64,000 bases of DNA from Rathayibacter caricis DSM 15933 (lineage in GTDB: Bacteria; Actinomycetota; Actinomycetes; Actinomycetales; Microbacteriaceae): NCBI RefSeq assembly GCF_003044275.1, contig NZ_PZPL01000001.1:744001-808000 (forward strand). Reading direction: 5' to 3'. The number at the start of each line of letters is the position of its first letter. Positions within the stretch are counted from its first letter, which is position 1. The notes under the pieces were generated by a model, which made no database searches, was not told the DNA's origin, and saw only the letters and a program-made list of their open reading frames with translations. Of this stretch, positions 44,794-53,993 are shown in pieces. Both the position numbers and the translations under genes were made by a program.

Positions 44794-47226
44794 ATGATGC
44801 CGGATCCGCACTGCTCGACGATCGGCCAGGGGGACGCCGATCCGTACACCGTGACGAACCGTCCACGAGCGGGTGGGAGCTTCCGCGCTCGAAGGCGAGC
44901 GGTGATGATCGCGCTCCTCCTCTCCAGCTGGGCCGTCGTCACCGCCACCTCCGCCGTGGCGACCGACGCCGGTTCGAGCGGTCCGGTGGTCATCGTCGAG
45001 GAGACGGTGACGACACCCGCTCCGGGCACGACCACCACCACGACCCGCACCTCGACGTCCATCCCGTCCGTCGAGCCGCCAGTGACCGCGGTGGACCCGG
45101 TGTGCACCGCTGCGACGACCCTCCTCGACCAGAACCGGCCGACCGCGGCACTGGCTCTGATCGACGCCGAGCGCACGGCACGAGGCGACGACGGGGCGCA
45201 GCTGTGCGCCGACGAGAGAAGAGCCGCCCTGATGGCCGACACGACCGGGCCGCAGGGCCCGACGGGCGATGCCGATCGCGCCTGGGAATCCGTCGTCGGG
45301 CAGTGGATAGCGCCCCTTCTCGGGGGCCTGCTCATCGCGCTCGGGTGGACAGCGCTCGTCTTCATCGTCGCGGTCCGTGCGCTCACCGCTCTTCCCTGGG
45401 CGCAGTCCCGTCGCAGCGGGCGCGGCTCGCAAGCGGCGCTCGCTGCGGGTGCCACCGGGAGCATCGTCTTCGCCCTCGGCATGCTCGCCGGTCTCCTCAG
45501 TCAACGCGGACGCGGACTGCGGCTCGAGGAGAGCGGCGCTGCCGGCGAGGCGATCACCCAGGCGCCGTCGGCGTTCTGGCTCGCCCCGGCGGCGCTCCTC
45601 GCCGTGGCTGCGGTCCTCACCGCCCTTCATCTCCTCGGCCGGCTCCGCGTCTCCCTCCAGGCGACCGACAAGGAGGGGGACGCCGACCGATCCCAGCAGA
45701 GGACGACCCAGTTGATCGCGCTCCTCGGTCGAGTGGGAGGCAGTCCGCCTGCCGGTGTCGAGATCCCTCGAGGGAGCGATGTGACATCGCTCGGAGACTC
45801 GATGTTGCTTCCGGCTCCGGCGAACGCCCTCGCCAAGGCCGTCCTCGGGGTCCTGGCCGCCCTCATCGGCAGCACGCCCTGGAAGGTCGTGCTCGACTAC
45901 CTGGACGACGACACGGCCGCAGTCGTCGTCAGCCGGAACGGACGGACCGTGCAGACGGCCGTCCTCTCGACGTCGGCCGGCGCAGGCGCAGAGCCGCTCT
46001 ACGGCGCGGACGAGACCGAGCAGAAACGCTCGATGCTCTGCCCACTCGCCGCCGGCGTCGTGATCGTCGCACTCAGCCGCGCCCACCCGGGCTTCGAGGG
46101 TCTGGCCGGCGCCACGGACGGGCGGAGCGTAGGCCTTCAGTACGTCGCGACGACCACCTTCGCCGACGACCACCGGACCGCGGAGCTCCTGCTCGGCCGC
46201 GCCCTGAAGATCGACCCGGGGAATCGAGCCGCGGACGTCGCGTTGCAGAACCTGCTGCATCGGGGCGCGACGGACGCGGCCGAGCTGAGGGCCTATCGAG
46301 ACAGTCTCGCTGCGACTGCCGACCGTCTCCGTGAGGACGGCCACACCCTTCTGGCGCAACGAGTGATGATCACGTACTTCGCCGTACTCGTGAACCTGCA
46401 CGCCGCCGCGAGCGACACCCTCCGTCCCCATGACCTCGCGCAGCGCCACGCCCAGATGTCGGAGCTGCTCGCGCAGACGGAGCGGTTGGACCGCCTCACC
46501 GAGCAGGATCCGCTCCTGCTCGCGACTCGGCAGCGGTACGCGGTCCTCACGACGGCAGTCGAGACCGAGTACGAGGGCGTAGGGGAGGAACCTCTGCCCG
46601 GTCCCGGCGACACCGCGGGACTCTACTCTCGCCTCGATCCGCACGGCGCTTACAACTCAGCCCTCGTGGCGCTGCAGACAGGCGACGACGCGCTCGCTGA
46701 GTTCCTCGTCCGGCCCGCGCTGACTCTGCTGGAGCTGCGCCGATGGATCCGTCGAGATCCCGACGTCGTGCGGAATCGGGGCCGGGCAGCCGTAGCCAGG
46801 ATGGTGGGCAGCAGGTCGCCCGTCGGGCTGTGGGACCTGGAGCTGTTCGCCCCGCACCGCGCGGCCTGCCGCCGAGCCGGCTTCATGACTCCGCTCGCCC
46901 TCGCCGCAGTCGCGGCCGACGAGAAGACGGCCGCGGATCTGAACATCACCATGACGGGGTTGCGCCGCCTGACGGAAGCGGCGGGCGTCGCCGCCCGCCT
47001 CTGGAGCGTCGACGCACCCGCTGTGGCTGACGAGACGACTCTCGCGGAGTGGCGGGTGGACGTGGCCGAGATCGTTCTCGACGGTCACTCGGCCGACGGC
47101 TCGACGCTGCTGGGAGTCGTGGAGGCTCTGGGGAGACGAGTACGGCCTGCCCTGCCGGAGGGCGATCGCGATGCCTTCGGTCCGATCGCCACGGCGTGGC
47201 TCATCGAGCTCGATCTGGTGACCTGA
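44794..47226 (+). CDS. Unrecognised 810-residue membrane protein with a large helical C-terminal region
   Basis: I do not recognise the family. Four membrane segments are visible: about 37-57, 171-196, 215-236 and 260-281. Between the first two is an outside region of about 110 residues with a Thr/Pro-rich linker and two cysteines (104, 138). The remaining 530 residues are mostly helical; FADDHRTAELLLGRALKIDP looks TPR-like. No nucleotide-binding or catalytic motif is seen. GAAGG precedes ATG 44794; GTG 44902, which also has a purine-rich site and would start at the first membrane segment, is an alternative. The GC3 pattern is slightly less extreme than neighbours. Confidence 0.8.
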   Translation: MMPDPHCSTIGQGDADPYTVTNRPRAGGSFRARRRAVMIALLLSSWAVVTATSAVATDAGSSGPVVIVEETVTTPAPGTTTTTTRTSTSIPSVEPPVTAVDPVCTAATTLLDQNRPTAALALIDAERTARGDDGAQLCADERRAALMADTTGPQGPTGDADRAWESVVGQWIAPLLGGLLIALGWTALVFIVAVRALTALPWAQSRRSGRGSQAALAAGATGSIVFALGMLAGLLSQRGRGLRLEESGAAGEAITQAPSAFWLAPAALLAVAAVLTALHLLGRLRVSLQATDKEGDADRSQQRTTQLIALLGRVGGSPPAGVEIPRGSDVTSLGDSMLLPAPANALAKAVLGVLAALIGSTPWKVVLDYLDDDTAAVVVSRNGRTVQTAVLSTSAGAGAEPLYGADETEQKRSMLCPLAAGVVIVALSRAHPGFEGLAGATDGRSVGLQYVATTTFADDHRTAELLLGRALKIDPGNRAADVALQNLLHRGATDAAELRAYRDSLAATADRLREDGHTLLAQRVMITYFAVLVNLHAAASDTLRPHDLAQRHAQMSELLAQTERLDRLTEQDPLLLATRQRYAVLTTAVETEYEGVGEEPLPGPGDTAGLYSRLDPHGAYNSALVALQTGDDALAEFLVRPALTLLELRRWIRRDPDVVRNRGRAAVARMVGSRSPVGLWDLELFAPHRAACRRAGFMTPLALAAVAADEKTAADLNITMTGLRRLTEAAGVAARLWSVDAPAVADETTLAEWRVDVAEIVLDGHSADGSTLLGVVEALGRRVRPALPEGDRDAFGPIATAWLIELDLVT

Positions 47227-47327
47227 CGCCGGTCTCCCGCTCGCCCTCTCGATTGACCTCCGCAGCCGCTGAATGCCATGACGAGCCCCTGTTGGACACG
47301 CGGGCCCGGGCGGCGTGGGATGGGAGC

Positions 47328-48335
47328 ATGCAGTACACGAATCTCGGCCGCACCGGCCTGTCCGTCTCCCGCGCCGTCCTCGGCACCATGAACTTCGGAC
47401 CCGAGACCAGCGAGCCCGACTCGTTCGCGATCATGGACCGGGCGCAGGAGCTGGGCGTCAACTTCTTCGACACCGCCAACGTCTACGGCGGCGACGGGAA
47501 CCGCGGCGGCACTGAGGAGATCGTCGGCCGCTGGTTCGCGCAGGGCGGCGAGCGCCGCGAGCGCACCGTGCTGGCGACCAAGGTCTACGGCGACATGGAG
47601 CAGTACGCGGCGCCCGGCGCCGAGCGCGGCCGCGACTCCTGGCCCAACGGCGGACGCCTGTCGGCCCTCAGCATCCGCCGCGCTCTCGACGACAGCCTGC
47701 GCCGCCTGCAGACCGACCACATCGACCTCTACCAGTTCCACCACGTCGACCGCTCGACGCCGTGGGACGAGATCTGGCAGGCGATGGACGTCGCCGTGCA
47801 GCAGGGCAAGGTCCTCTACGTCGGCTCGAGCAACTTCGCCGGCTGGCACATCGCGCAGGCGCAGGAGGCGGCCCGATCGCGGCACTTCACCGGCCTCGCC
47901 TCGGAGCAGTCGATCTACAACCTGCTCACCCGCGACATCGAGCGCGAGGTGCTGCCGGCCGCGCTCCACTACGGGCTCGGCGTGATCCCGTGGTCGCCGC
48001 TGCAGGGCGGGCTGCTGGGCGGAGTGATCGAGAAGACGGAGTCGGGCAGCCGCCGCAACGCGGGCCGCTCCGCCGAGGCGATCGAGAAGAACCGCCCGGC
48101 GCTCGAGCAGTACGAGGCGTTCGCCCGCGAGCGCGGCGTCGCGCCCGGAGAGCTCGCGCTCGCGTGGCTCCTGCACCAGCCCGGCGTCACCGGGCCGATC
48201 ACGGGCCCGCGGACCATGGAGCAGCTCGAGAGCGCGGTCGCGTCGGTCGACGTGGCGCTCGACTCCGACGACCTGGCGCGCCTCGACGAGATCTTCCCCG
48301 GGCACCGCACGGCGCCCGAGGACTACGCCTGGTGA
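47328..48335 (+). CDS. Aldo/keto reductase
   Basis: 335 residues of the YghZ/potassium-channel-beta-like type. The TIM-barrel marks are FFDTANVYGGD (catalytic Asp and Tyr), VLATKVYG (Lys) and YQFHHVDRST (His), with NADPH-binding LHQPGVTGPITGPRT. It reduces aldehydes or ketones with NADPH. ATG 47328 has GGGAG upstream. A second aldo/keto reductase follows after 43 bases and is probably cotranscribed. Confidence 0.93.
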   Translation: MQYTNLGRTGLSVSRAVLGTMNFGPETSEPDSFAIMDRAQELGVNFFDTANVYGGDGNRGGTEEIVGRWFAQGGERRERTVLATKVYGDMEQYAAPGAERGRDSWPNGGRLSALSIRRALDDSLRRLQTDHIDLYQFHHVDRSTPWDEIWQAMDVAVQQGKVLYVGSSNFAGWHIAQAQEAARSRHFTGLASEQSIYNLLTRDIEREVLPAALHYGLGVIPWSPLQGGLLGGVIEKTESGSRRNAGRSAEAIEKNRPALEQYEAFARERGVAPGELALAWLLHQPGVTGPITGPRTMEQLESAVASVDVALDSDDLARLDEIFPGHRTAPEDYAW

Positions 48336-48378
48336 CGCCGCCACTCACCCACCCACTCCCCACGAACGAAGAGGACTC

Positions 48379-49236
48379 ATGAAGCAGCGCGCACTCGGCG
48401 ACATCACCGTCGGCGCGATCGGCCTCGGCGGCATGCCGATGTCGATCGAGGGCCGCCCCGACCGCGACCGGTCGATCGCCACGATCCACGCGGCGCTCGA
48501 CGCCGGCGTCACCCTGATCGACACCGCCGACGCCTACCACCTGGGCGGCGAGGACGACCTCGGACACAACGAGCTGCTGATCGCCGAGGCGCTGCGCGGC
48601 TACGGCGGCGACACCTCCGGAGTGCTCGTCGCCACGAAGGGCGGGCACCTGCGCCCCGAGCCCGGCGTGTGGACGCAGGACGGGCGTCCCGAGCACCTGA
48701 AGGAGGCGGCGCGCGCGTCCGCGCAGCGCCTCGGAGTCGAGGCGATCGGGCTGTACCAGTACCACCGGCCCGACCCGTCGGTGCCGTACGCGGACTCGAT
48801 CGGAGCGCTCGTCGAGCTGCTCGACGAGGGCGTCATCGTGCGCGCCGGCATCTCGAACGCCGACCCGGCGCAGATCCGGGAGGCGCACGGGATCCTCGGC
48901 GGGCGCCTCGTCTCGGTGCAGAACCAGTTCTCGCCGTCGTTCCGCTCCAGCGAGCCGGAGCTCGAGCTCTGCGCGGAGCTGGGAATCGCGTTCCTGCCGT
49001 GGAGCCCGCTCGGCGGCATCTCGTCGGCGGCCGAGCTGGGCTCGCGCTACTCGGCGTTCGCGACCGTCGCCGAGGCGCACGGAGTCTCGCCACAGGTGGT
49101 CTGCCTGGCGTGGGAACTGGCGAAGGCGCCGATCGTGCTGCCGATCCCGGGCTCGTCGCGTCCCGAGAGCATCCGCGACTCGGCCACGGCGGCCGACCTG
49201 GAGCTGACCCCGGAGGAGCTCGCCTCGCTCGAGTGA
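48379..49236 (+). CDS. Aldo/keto reductase
   Basis: 285 residues (MKQRALGDITVGAIGLGGM). The catalytic residues lie in LIDTADAYHLGG (Asp, Tyr), VLVATKGGH (Lys) and GLYQYHRPDP (His), and the cofactor end is IVLPIPGSSRPESIRD. AGAGGA precedes the ATG. It is only distantly similar to its upstream neighbour, so they are not a recent duplication. Palindromic repeats begin six bases after the stop. Confidence 0.93.
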   Translation: MKQRALGDITVGAIGLGGMPMSIEGRPDRDRSIATIHAALDAGVTLIDTADAYHLGGEDDLGHNELLIAEALRGYGGDTSGVLVATKGGHLRPEPGVWTQDGRPEHLKEAARASAQRLGVEAIGLYQYHRPDPSVPYADSIGALVELLDEGVIVRAGISNADPAQIREAHGILGGRLVSVQNQFSPSFRSSEPELELCAELGIAFLPWSPLGGISSAAELGSRYSAFATVAEAHGVSPQVVCLAWELAKAPIVLPIPGSSRPESIRDSATAADLELTPEELASLE

Positions 49237-49241
49237 GTGGC

Positions 49242-49382
49242 GGGTCTCGATACGCCCCTCCGGGGCTACTCGACCAGCAGCAACTCCCCGCTGATCGAGT
49301 AGCCCGCGCAGCGGGCGTATCGAGATCCCCCACCGCCGGACGCGCGGGTCTCGATACGCCCCTTCGGGGCTACTCGACAAGC
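49242..49382. repeat. Three REP-like palindromic units in alternating orientation
   Basis: Units at 49242-49278(+), 49290-49329(-) and 49346-49382(+) share ends TCTCGATACGCCC and GGGCTACTCGA with the cluster at 25.3 kb. They separate the aldo/keto reductase gene from the convergent LysR gene and may help end transcription. Confidence 0.87.
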
Positions 49383-49446
49383 AGGGAGCCGACGCAACAT
49401 CAGTGCCGAGGGGGGTCGGGCGGCTGTCAGCCGTCAGACCCCCCTC

Positions 49447-50340
49447 TCAGCTGAGGTTCTGCGACACCGCGGACGGTGACGGCAGCGCCGACACGAAGGC
49501 GCGGGCCGCCGCGGTCGGCCGTTCCGGAACCGCCACCATCGTGCGCCAGACGAGCAGCGGATCCTCGAGCGGCACCGCGGTCAGCGCCTCGGGCCGCTTC
49601 TCGGCGAAGTGCGCCGGCACCACCGCGACGCCCATGCCGTAGCCGACCAGGTCGAGCAGCGTGTGCACGTCGTTCACCTCGAGCTCGATCTCGAACGCCA
49701 GACCGTGCTCGGCGAACGCCTGCGCGGCCAGGTGGCTCGCGCCCCAGTGCCCCTGCAGCCCCACGATCGTCTCGCCGACGAGATCGTGCACGCGGCACAC
49801 CGCGCGGTCGGCGAGCGGATGATCGGGGTGCGCCAGGACCGCGAAGCCCTCGCTCGCGAGCGGCAGGGTCCGCACGCCCGCGGGCGTCGCTCCGATGTCG
49901 GCGACCAGCGCGAGATCGAGACGGCCGGCGGCCACCGCGTCGAGCAGCGCGCCGGACCCGTCGTGCGTCAGCCGCAGCGCGACTCCCGGATGCTCGCCGC
50001 GGAACGTCGCGAGCTCGCGCGGCAGGTGCACGCCGCCCAGGCACTCCTCCGTGCCGACCGCGAGGCTCCCGCGCAGCACGCCCTGCACCGCCCGCACCGC
50101 GTCGCGCGCGGCGAGGGCGCTCGCCACCGACCGCTCCGACTCCTCGAGCATCGCCCGGCCGGCGGGCGTCAGCTCCACGCGCCGGGTGCTGCGGGTGAAC
50201 AGCGGACTGCCGAGCTCGCTCTCGAGCGCGCGGATGGAGGCCGACAGGCCCGACTGCGAGATCTGCAGCGCGCTCGCGGCGCGGGTGAAGTGCTGCTCCT
50301 TCGCCACGGCGAGGAAGTGTTCGAGCTGACGCAGTTCCAT
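49447..50340 (-). CDS. LysR family transcriptional regulator
   Basis: 297 residues. The N-terminal winged helix MELRQLEHFLAVAKEQHFTR, AASALQISQSGLSASIRALE is classic LysR, followed by the linker helix and the two-lobed effector domain (about 90-290). ATG 50340 is the family start. Its targets are unknown; the divergent partner usual for LysR is missing because the TetR gene lies upstream on the same strand. Confidence 0.95.
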   Translation of the reverse strand: MELRQLEHFLAVAKEQHFTRAASALQISQSGLSASIRALESELGSPLFTRSTRRVELTPAGRAMLEESERSVASALAARDAVRAVQGVLRGSLAVGTEECLGGVHLPRELATFRGEHPGVALRLTHDGSGALLDAVAAGRLDLALVADIGATPAGVRTLPLASEGFAVLAHPDHPLADRAVCRVHDLVGETIVGLQGHWGASHLAAQAFAEHGLAFEIELEVNDVHTLLDLVGYGMGVAVVPAHFAEKRPEALTAVPLEDPLLVWRTMVAVPERPTAAARAFVSALPSPSAVSQNLS

Positions 50341-50384
50341 GGGTCCATCTTCGCCGCGCGCGGGGGCCGGCGGGGACCGCGGGC

Positions 50385-51038
50385 TCAGACCGGGGCCGAG
50401 ACCGCGATCACGACTCCTGTGAGGGACGAGCGCAGCCGCTCGAGGCTCTGGTCGTCGGAGTCGCCGTCGAGGAGGGACTGCTTCACCGCGCCCTCGTAGC
50501 TCGCCAGCACGAGACGGACCGCGACGGTCGGCTCCAGCGCGAACGTCCGGCCGACCTGCTGCAGCGCCGAGCCGATGATGTCGACGAGGGAGGCGTCGAA
50601 GCGCGCCCGGAACCCGCTGTAGCGCGGCGCGATCGCCGGGTCGCGCAGAGCCAGCAGCTCGAACTCGGCCTGCACCAGGCACCAGCGGCGGTCGTCGTCG
50701 AAGGGGCCGTGCAGGAAGTCGAGCACCACCGCGCCGAGCGCCTCGGCGGTCAGCGGCTCCGCGGTGCCGGCGAGCTTGGGCAGCGTGCGGCCCATCTGCT
50801 CGACGAGCCCGGCGAGGCGGGCGCCGTTCTCGCGCTCCATCAGGGCGAAGAACAGCTCCTCCTTGCTGGTGAAGTTCGAGTAGAAGGCCCCGCGGGTGAA
50901 GCCGGCCCGCTCCGACACCTGCTCGACCGAGGCCGAGTGCACGCCGGTCTCGGCGAAGACGTCGTAGGCCGCGTCGAGGAGCCGCTCGCGGGTGCGGCTG
51001 CGGCGGGAGGACTGCTCGGGAGCGTCGACCACGGTCAT
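50385..51038 (-). CDS. TetR family transcriptional regulator
   Basis: 217 residues from ATG 51038. The DNA-binding domain is TRERLLDAAYDVFAETGVHS, ASVEQVSERAGFTRGAFYSNF, TSKEELFFALM, followed by the helical ligand-binding domain. It is divergent from the MMPL-ABC transporter gene, with three 17-bp-spaced operator-like repeats between them, so it very likely represses that transporter and itself. A longer frame reaching into the operator region is not plausible. Confidence 0.94.
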   Translation of the reverse strand: MTVVDAPEQSSRRSRTRERLLDAAYDVFAETGVHSASVEQVSERAGFTRGAFYSNFTSKEELFFALMERENGARLAGLVEQMGRTLPKLAGTAEPLTAEALGAVVLDFLHGPFDDDRRWCLVQAEFELLALRDPAIAPRYSGFRARFDASLVDIIGSALQQVGRTFALEPTVAVRLVLASYEGAVKQSLLDGDSDDQSLERLRSSLTGVVIAVSAPV

Positions 51039-51085
51039 TCCTGGATCCTCTCCGAGAGCTGTCACGGGGCGTTGAGCGGAATCAC

Positions 51086-51132
51086 TGTATCGGATACGTT
51101 CCTGTATCGGATACATTCGTGTATCGGGTACA
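51086..51132. promoter_or_regulatory. Three tandem operator repeats for the TetR regulator
   Basis: TGTATCGGATACG (51086-51098), TGTATCGGATACA (51103-51115) and TGTATCGGGTACA (51120-51132) start exactly 17 bases apart. Each is a near-perfect palindrome TGTATC-G-GATACA. They sit between the divergent TetR and MMPL genes, so the sites would lie on successive turns of the helix and allow cooperative binding. Confidence 0.85.
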
Positions 51133-51173
51133 CCGTCGTATCGTCCTCCTCCCCTCGATCATCAGGAGACCGC

Positions 51174-53990
51174 GTGTCGTCGCTGCTCTACCGACTCGGG
51201 CGATGGGTCTACCAGGCCCACCGTCTCGTCGCCGTCCTCTGGCTGGCCGTCGTCGTGCTCGCGGGAGGCGGCGCCGTGCTGCTGAACCAGGGCACCGACA
51301 ACAGCTTCTCGATCCCGGGCACCGAGTCGCAGACCGCGCTCGACCAGCTCGAGCGCACGTTCCCGCAGGTCAGCGGCACGTCCGCTCGCTACGTCGTCGT
51401 CGCTCCGGACGGCGGCAGCGTCGAGGACGCGGACATCACCGGGCCCGTCGGCGACGCCGTCGCCGCGCTCACCGACGTCGAGGGCGTGGCCGCGGTCACC
51501 GATCCCTACTCCGACACCGTCGAGGGCACGATCTCGGACGAGGGGAACGCCCTCGTCATCACCGCGCAGATGGAGGGCTCCGCGACCACCACCTCCGAGG
51601 AGTCCCGCGACGCCCTCCAGGCCGAGGCGACGACCCTCGAGGACGCGCTGCCCGCCGGCTCCGTCGTCTCGCTCGGCGGCGACCTCTTCTCGCAGAACCT
51701 GCCCGGAGTGACGATCACCGAGGCGATCGGCCTGATCGTCGCGCTCGTGGTCCTGGTGCTGACCTTCGGCTCGTTCCTGGCCGCCGGCATGCCGCTCGTC
51801 ACCGCTCTCCTCGGCGTCGCGCTCTCGATGTCGGCCATCTTCGTCGCGACCCGCTTCGCGTCGATCTCGTCGACGACTCCGCTGCTCGCCCTGATGCTCG
51901 GGCTCGCGGTCGGCATCGACTACGCCCTCTTCATCATCAGCCGCCACCAGGACCAGCTGAAGCAGGGCATGCACCCGGAGGAGTCGACCGCCCGCTCGGT
52001 CGCGACCGCCGGCTCCGCGGTGGTCTTCGCCGGCCTCACGGTGATCATCGCGCTGGTCGGCCTGTCGGTCGCGAACATCCCGTTCCTGACGACCATGGGC
52101 GTCGCCGCGGCGGGCGGAGTCGCGATCGCGGTGGTCATCGCGCTCACCCTCACTCCGGCGCTGCTCGGGTTCGCCGGCGAGCGCCTGCGCCCGAAGGAGC
52201 GCCGCGCGAAGAAGAAGGCGGCGGCCGCGAAGCAGGTCGCCGGAGCCCACGCCGACCCCGAGGTCGAGCCCGACTCGCTCCCCGCCTCTCCGGGCACCCA
52301 CGTCCACGCCGAGGTGCCGCGAGGCTTCTTCCGCGGCTGGGTCCGCGCCGTCACCCGGTTCCCGATCGTCACGATCATCGCCGTGATCGGCGTGCTCGGA
52401 GTCGCGAGCATCCCGGCGCTGAGCCTGCGCCTCGCGCTGCCCGACGCCGGCTACCAGGCCGAGGGCACACCCGCCCGCGACACCTACGACCTGCTCGCCG
52501 AGAACTTCGGCGCCGGCTACAACGGCCCCCTCATCGTGACGGGCACCATCATCGGCTCGACCGACCCGCTGGGTCTCATGGCCGACCTCAAGACCGAGAT
52601 CGAGGGACTCGACGGCGTCGCCTCCGTGCCGCTGGCCACCCCCAACGAGACCGCCGACACCGGCATCATCCAGGTGATCCCCGAGGGCGGACCGGACTCG
52701 GAGGCGACCAAGGCGCTGGTCGCCGAGATCCGCGACAAGCACGACTACTTCCAGGAGGAGTACGGCGTCGACCTCGCAGTGACCGGCCAGACGGCGGTCG
52801 GCATCGACATCTCGGACACGCTCGCGAACGCCCTGCTGCCGTTCGGCATCCTGGTCGTCGGCCTCTCCCTGGTCCTGCTGACCATGGTGTTCCGCTCGCT
52901 GTGGGTGCCGCTGAAGGCGACGCTGGGCTACCTGCTGTCGGTCGGCGCGTCGTTCGGCGCCGTCGCCGCGGTCTTCGAGTGGGGCTGGTTCGCCGACGCC
53001 CTGCACGTCGACAAGACGGGCCCGATCATCAGCTTCATGCCGATCATCCTGATGGGCGTGCTGTTCGGCCTCGCCATGGACTACGAGGTGTTCCTCGTCT
53101 CGCGGATGCGCGAGGACTACGTCCACGGACGGTCCGCGCGCGCCGCGGTCGAGTCGGGCTTCGTCGGCTCGGCGAAGGTCGTCACGGCGGCCGCGGTCAT
53201 CATGTTCTCGGTCTTCGCGGCGTTCGTGCCCGAGGGCGACACGAACATCAAGCCGATCGCGCTGGGCCTCGCCGTGGGCGTGTTCGTCGACGCGTTCATC
53301 GTGCGGATGACGCTGGTCCCGGCGGTCCTGCACCTGCTCGGCGACCGCGCGTGGCACATGCCGCGCTGGCTCGACCGGATCCTCCCCTCCTTCGACGTGG
53401 AGGGCGAGGGCCTGACGAAGGAGCTCGCGCTCGCCGACTGGCCCGAGCCCGGAGCGACCGACGCGATCGCCGCGGACGGCCTCTCGCTCGACGGACCCGA
53501 CGGCCCGCTCTACCGCGACGTCGCCGTGCGGCTGCCGGCCGGAGCCGCGCTCGTCGTGCACGGACCGCACCGCTCGGGACGCACCGCCCTGCTGCTGACG
53601 CTGGCGGGCCGGCTGGCCCCCGACTCCGGTCGCCTCAAGGTCGACGGGCTCGTGGTGCCGATCCGCTCCTCCGCGGTGCGCGGCCGGGTCGGGCTCGTGC
53701 GCCTGGCCGGAGCCGCCGATCCGATCGAGGAGGTGCGCGCGGCGCTCTCGACGCACCCGGCGCTCCTCGTGCTCGACGACGTCGACACGGTCACCGATCC
53801 GCAGCTGCGCGACGACCTGCGGGCCGAGCTCGACGGCGCCCGGGCGCACGCGCTCGAGCACGAGCGCCCGTTCACCGTCGTCGCCTCCGCCGTCGAGCCC
53901 GACGCGCTCGACGACCTCCTCCCCTCCGACCGCGACGTGCGCGCGGTCTCGACTGCGGCCGCCGGCCGCGCGATCGCAAAGGTCCTCTGA
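51174..53990 (+). CDS. MMPL transporter fused to a degenerate ABC-type ATPase domain
   Basis: 938 residues. Residues 1 to about 745 are a complete MMPL transporter: first helix about 14-36, two outside domains, two helix clusters, with GLAVGIDYALFIISRHQDQL and FGLAMDYEVFLVSRMREDY. Residues about 762-938 resemble an ABC ATPase: a beta start (GLSLDGPDGPLYRDVAVRLP), Walker A-like GPHRSGRTA at 797-805 with Arg in place of the essential Lys, and Walker B-like LLVLDDVD at 864-871. No LSGGQ signature is seen. The start is GTG 51174 with AGGAG upstream. Three bases separate it from the YhgE/Pip gene. Probably an envelope efflux or lipid exporter with a regulatory ATPase-like tail. Confidence 0.9.
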   Translation: MSSLLYRLGRWVYQAHRLVAVLWLAVVVLAGGGAVLLNQGTDNSFSIPGTESQTALDQLERTFPQVSGTSARYVVVAPDGGSVEDADITGPVGDAVAALTDVEGVAAVTDPYSDTVEGTISDEGNALVITAQMEGSATTTSEESRDALQAEATTLEDALPAGSVVSLGGDLFSQNLPGVTITEAIGLIVALVVLVLTFGSFLAAGMPLVTALLGVALSMSAIFVATRFASISSTTPLLALMLGLAVGIDYALFIISRHQDQLKQGMHPEESTARSVATAGSAVVFAGLTVIIALVGLSVANIPFLTTMGVAAAGGVAIAVVIALTLTPALLGFAGERLRPKERRAKKKAAAAKQVAGAHADPEVEPDSLPASPGTHVHAEVPRGFFRGWVRAVTRFPIVTIIAVIGVLGVASIPALSLRLALPDAGYQAEGTPARDTYDLLAENFGAGYNGPLIVTGTIIGSTDPLGLMADLKTEIEGLDGVASVPLATPNETADTGIIQVIPEGGPDSEATKALVAEIRDKHDYFQEEYGVDLAVTGQTAVGIDISDTLANALLPFGILVVGLSLVLLTMVFRSLWVPLKATLGYLLSVGASFGAVAAVFEWGWFADALHVDKTGPIISFMPIILMGVLFGLAMDYEVFLVSRMREDYVHGRSARAAVESGFVGSAKVVTAAAVIMFSVFAAFVPEGDTNIKPIALGLAVGVFVDAFIVRMTLVPAVLHLLGDRAWHMPRWLDRILPSFDVEGEGLTKELALADWPEPGATDAIAADGLSLDGPDGPLYRDVAVRLPAGAALVVHGPHRSGRTALLLTLAGRLAPDSGRLKVDGLVVPIRSSAVRGRVGLVRLAGAADPIEEVRAALSTHPALLVLDDVDTVTDPQLRDDLRAELDGARAHALEHERPFTVVASAVEPDALDDLLPSDRDVRAVSTAAAGRAIAKVL

Positions 53991-53993
53991 CAG

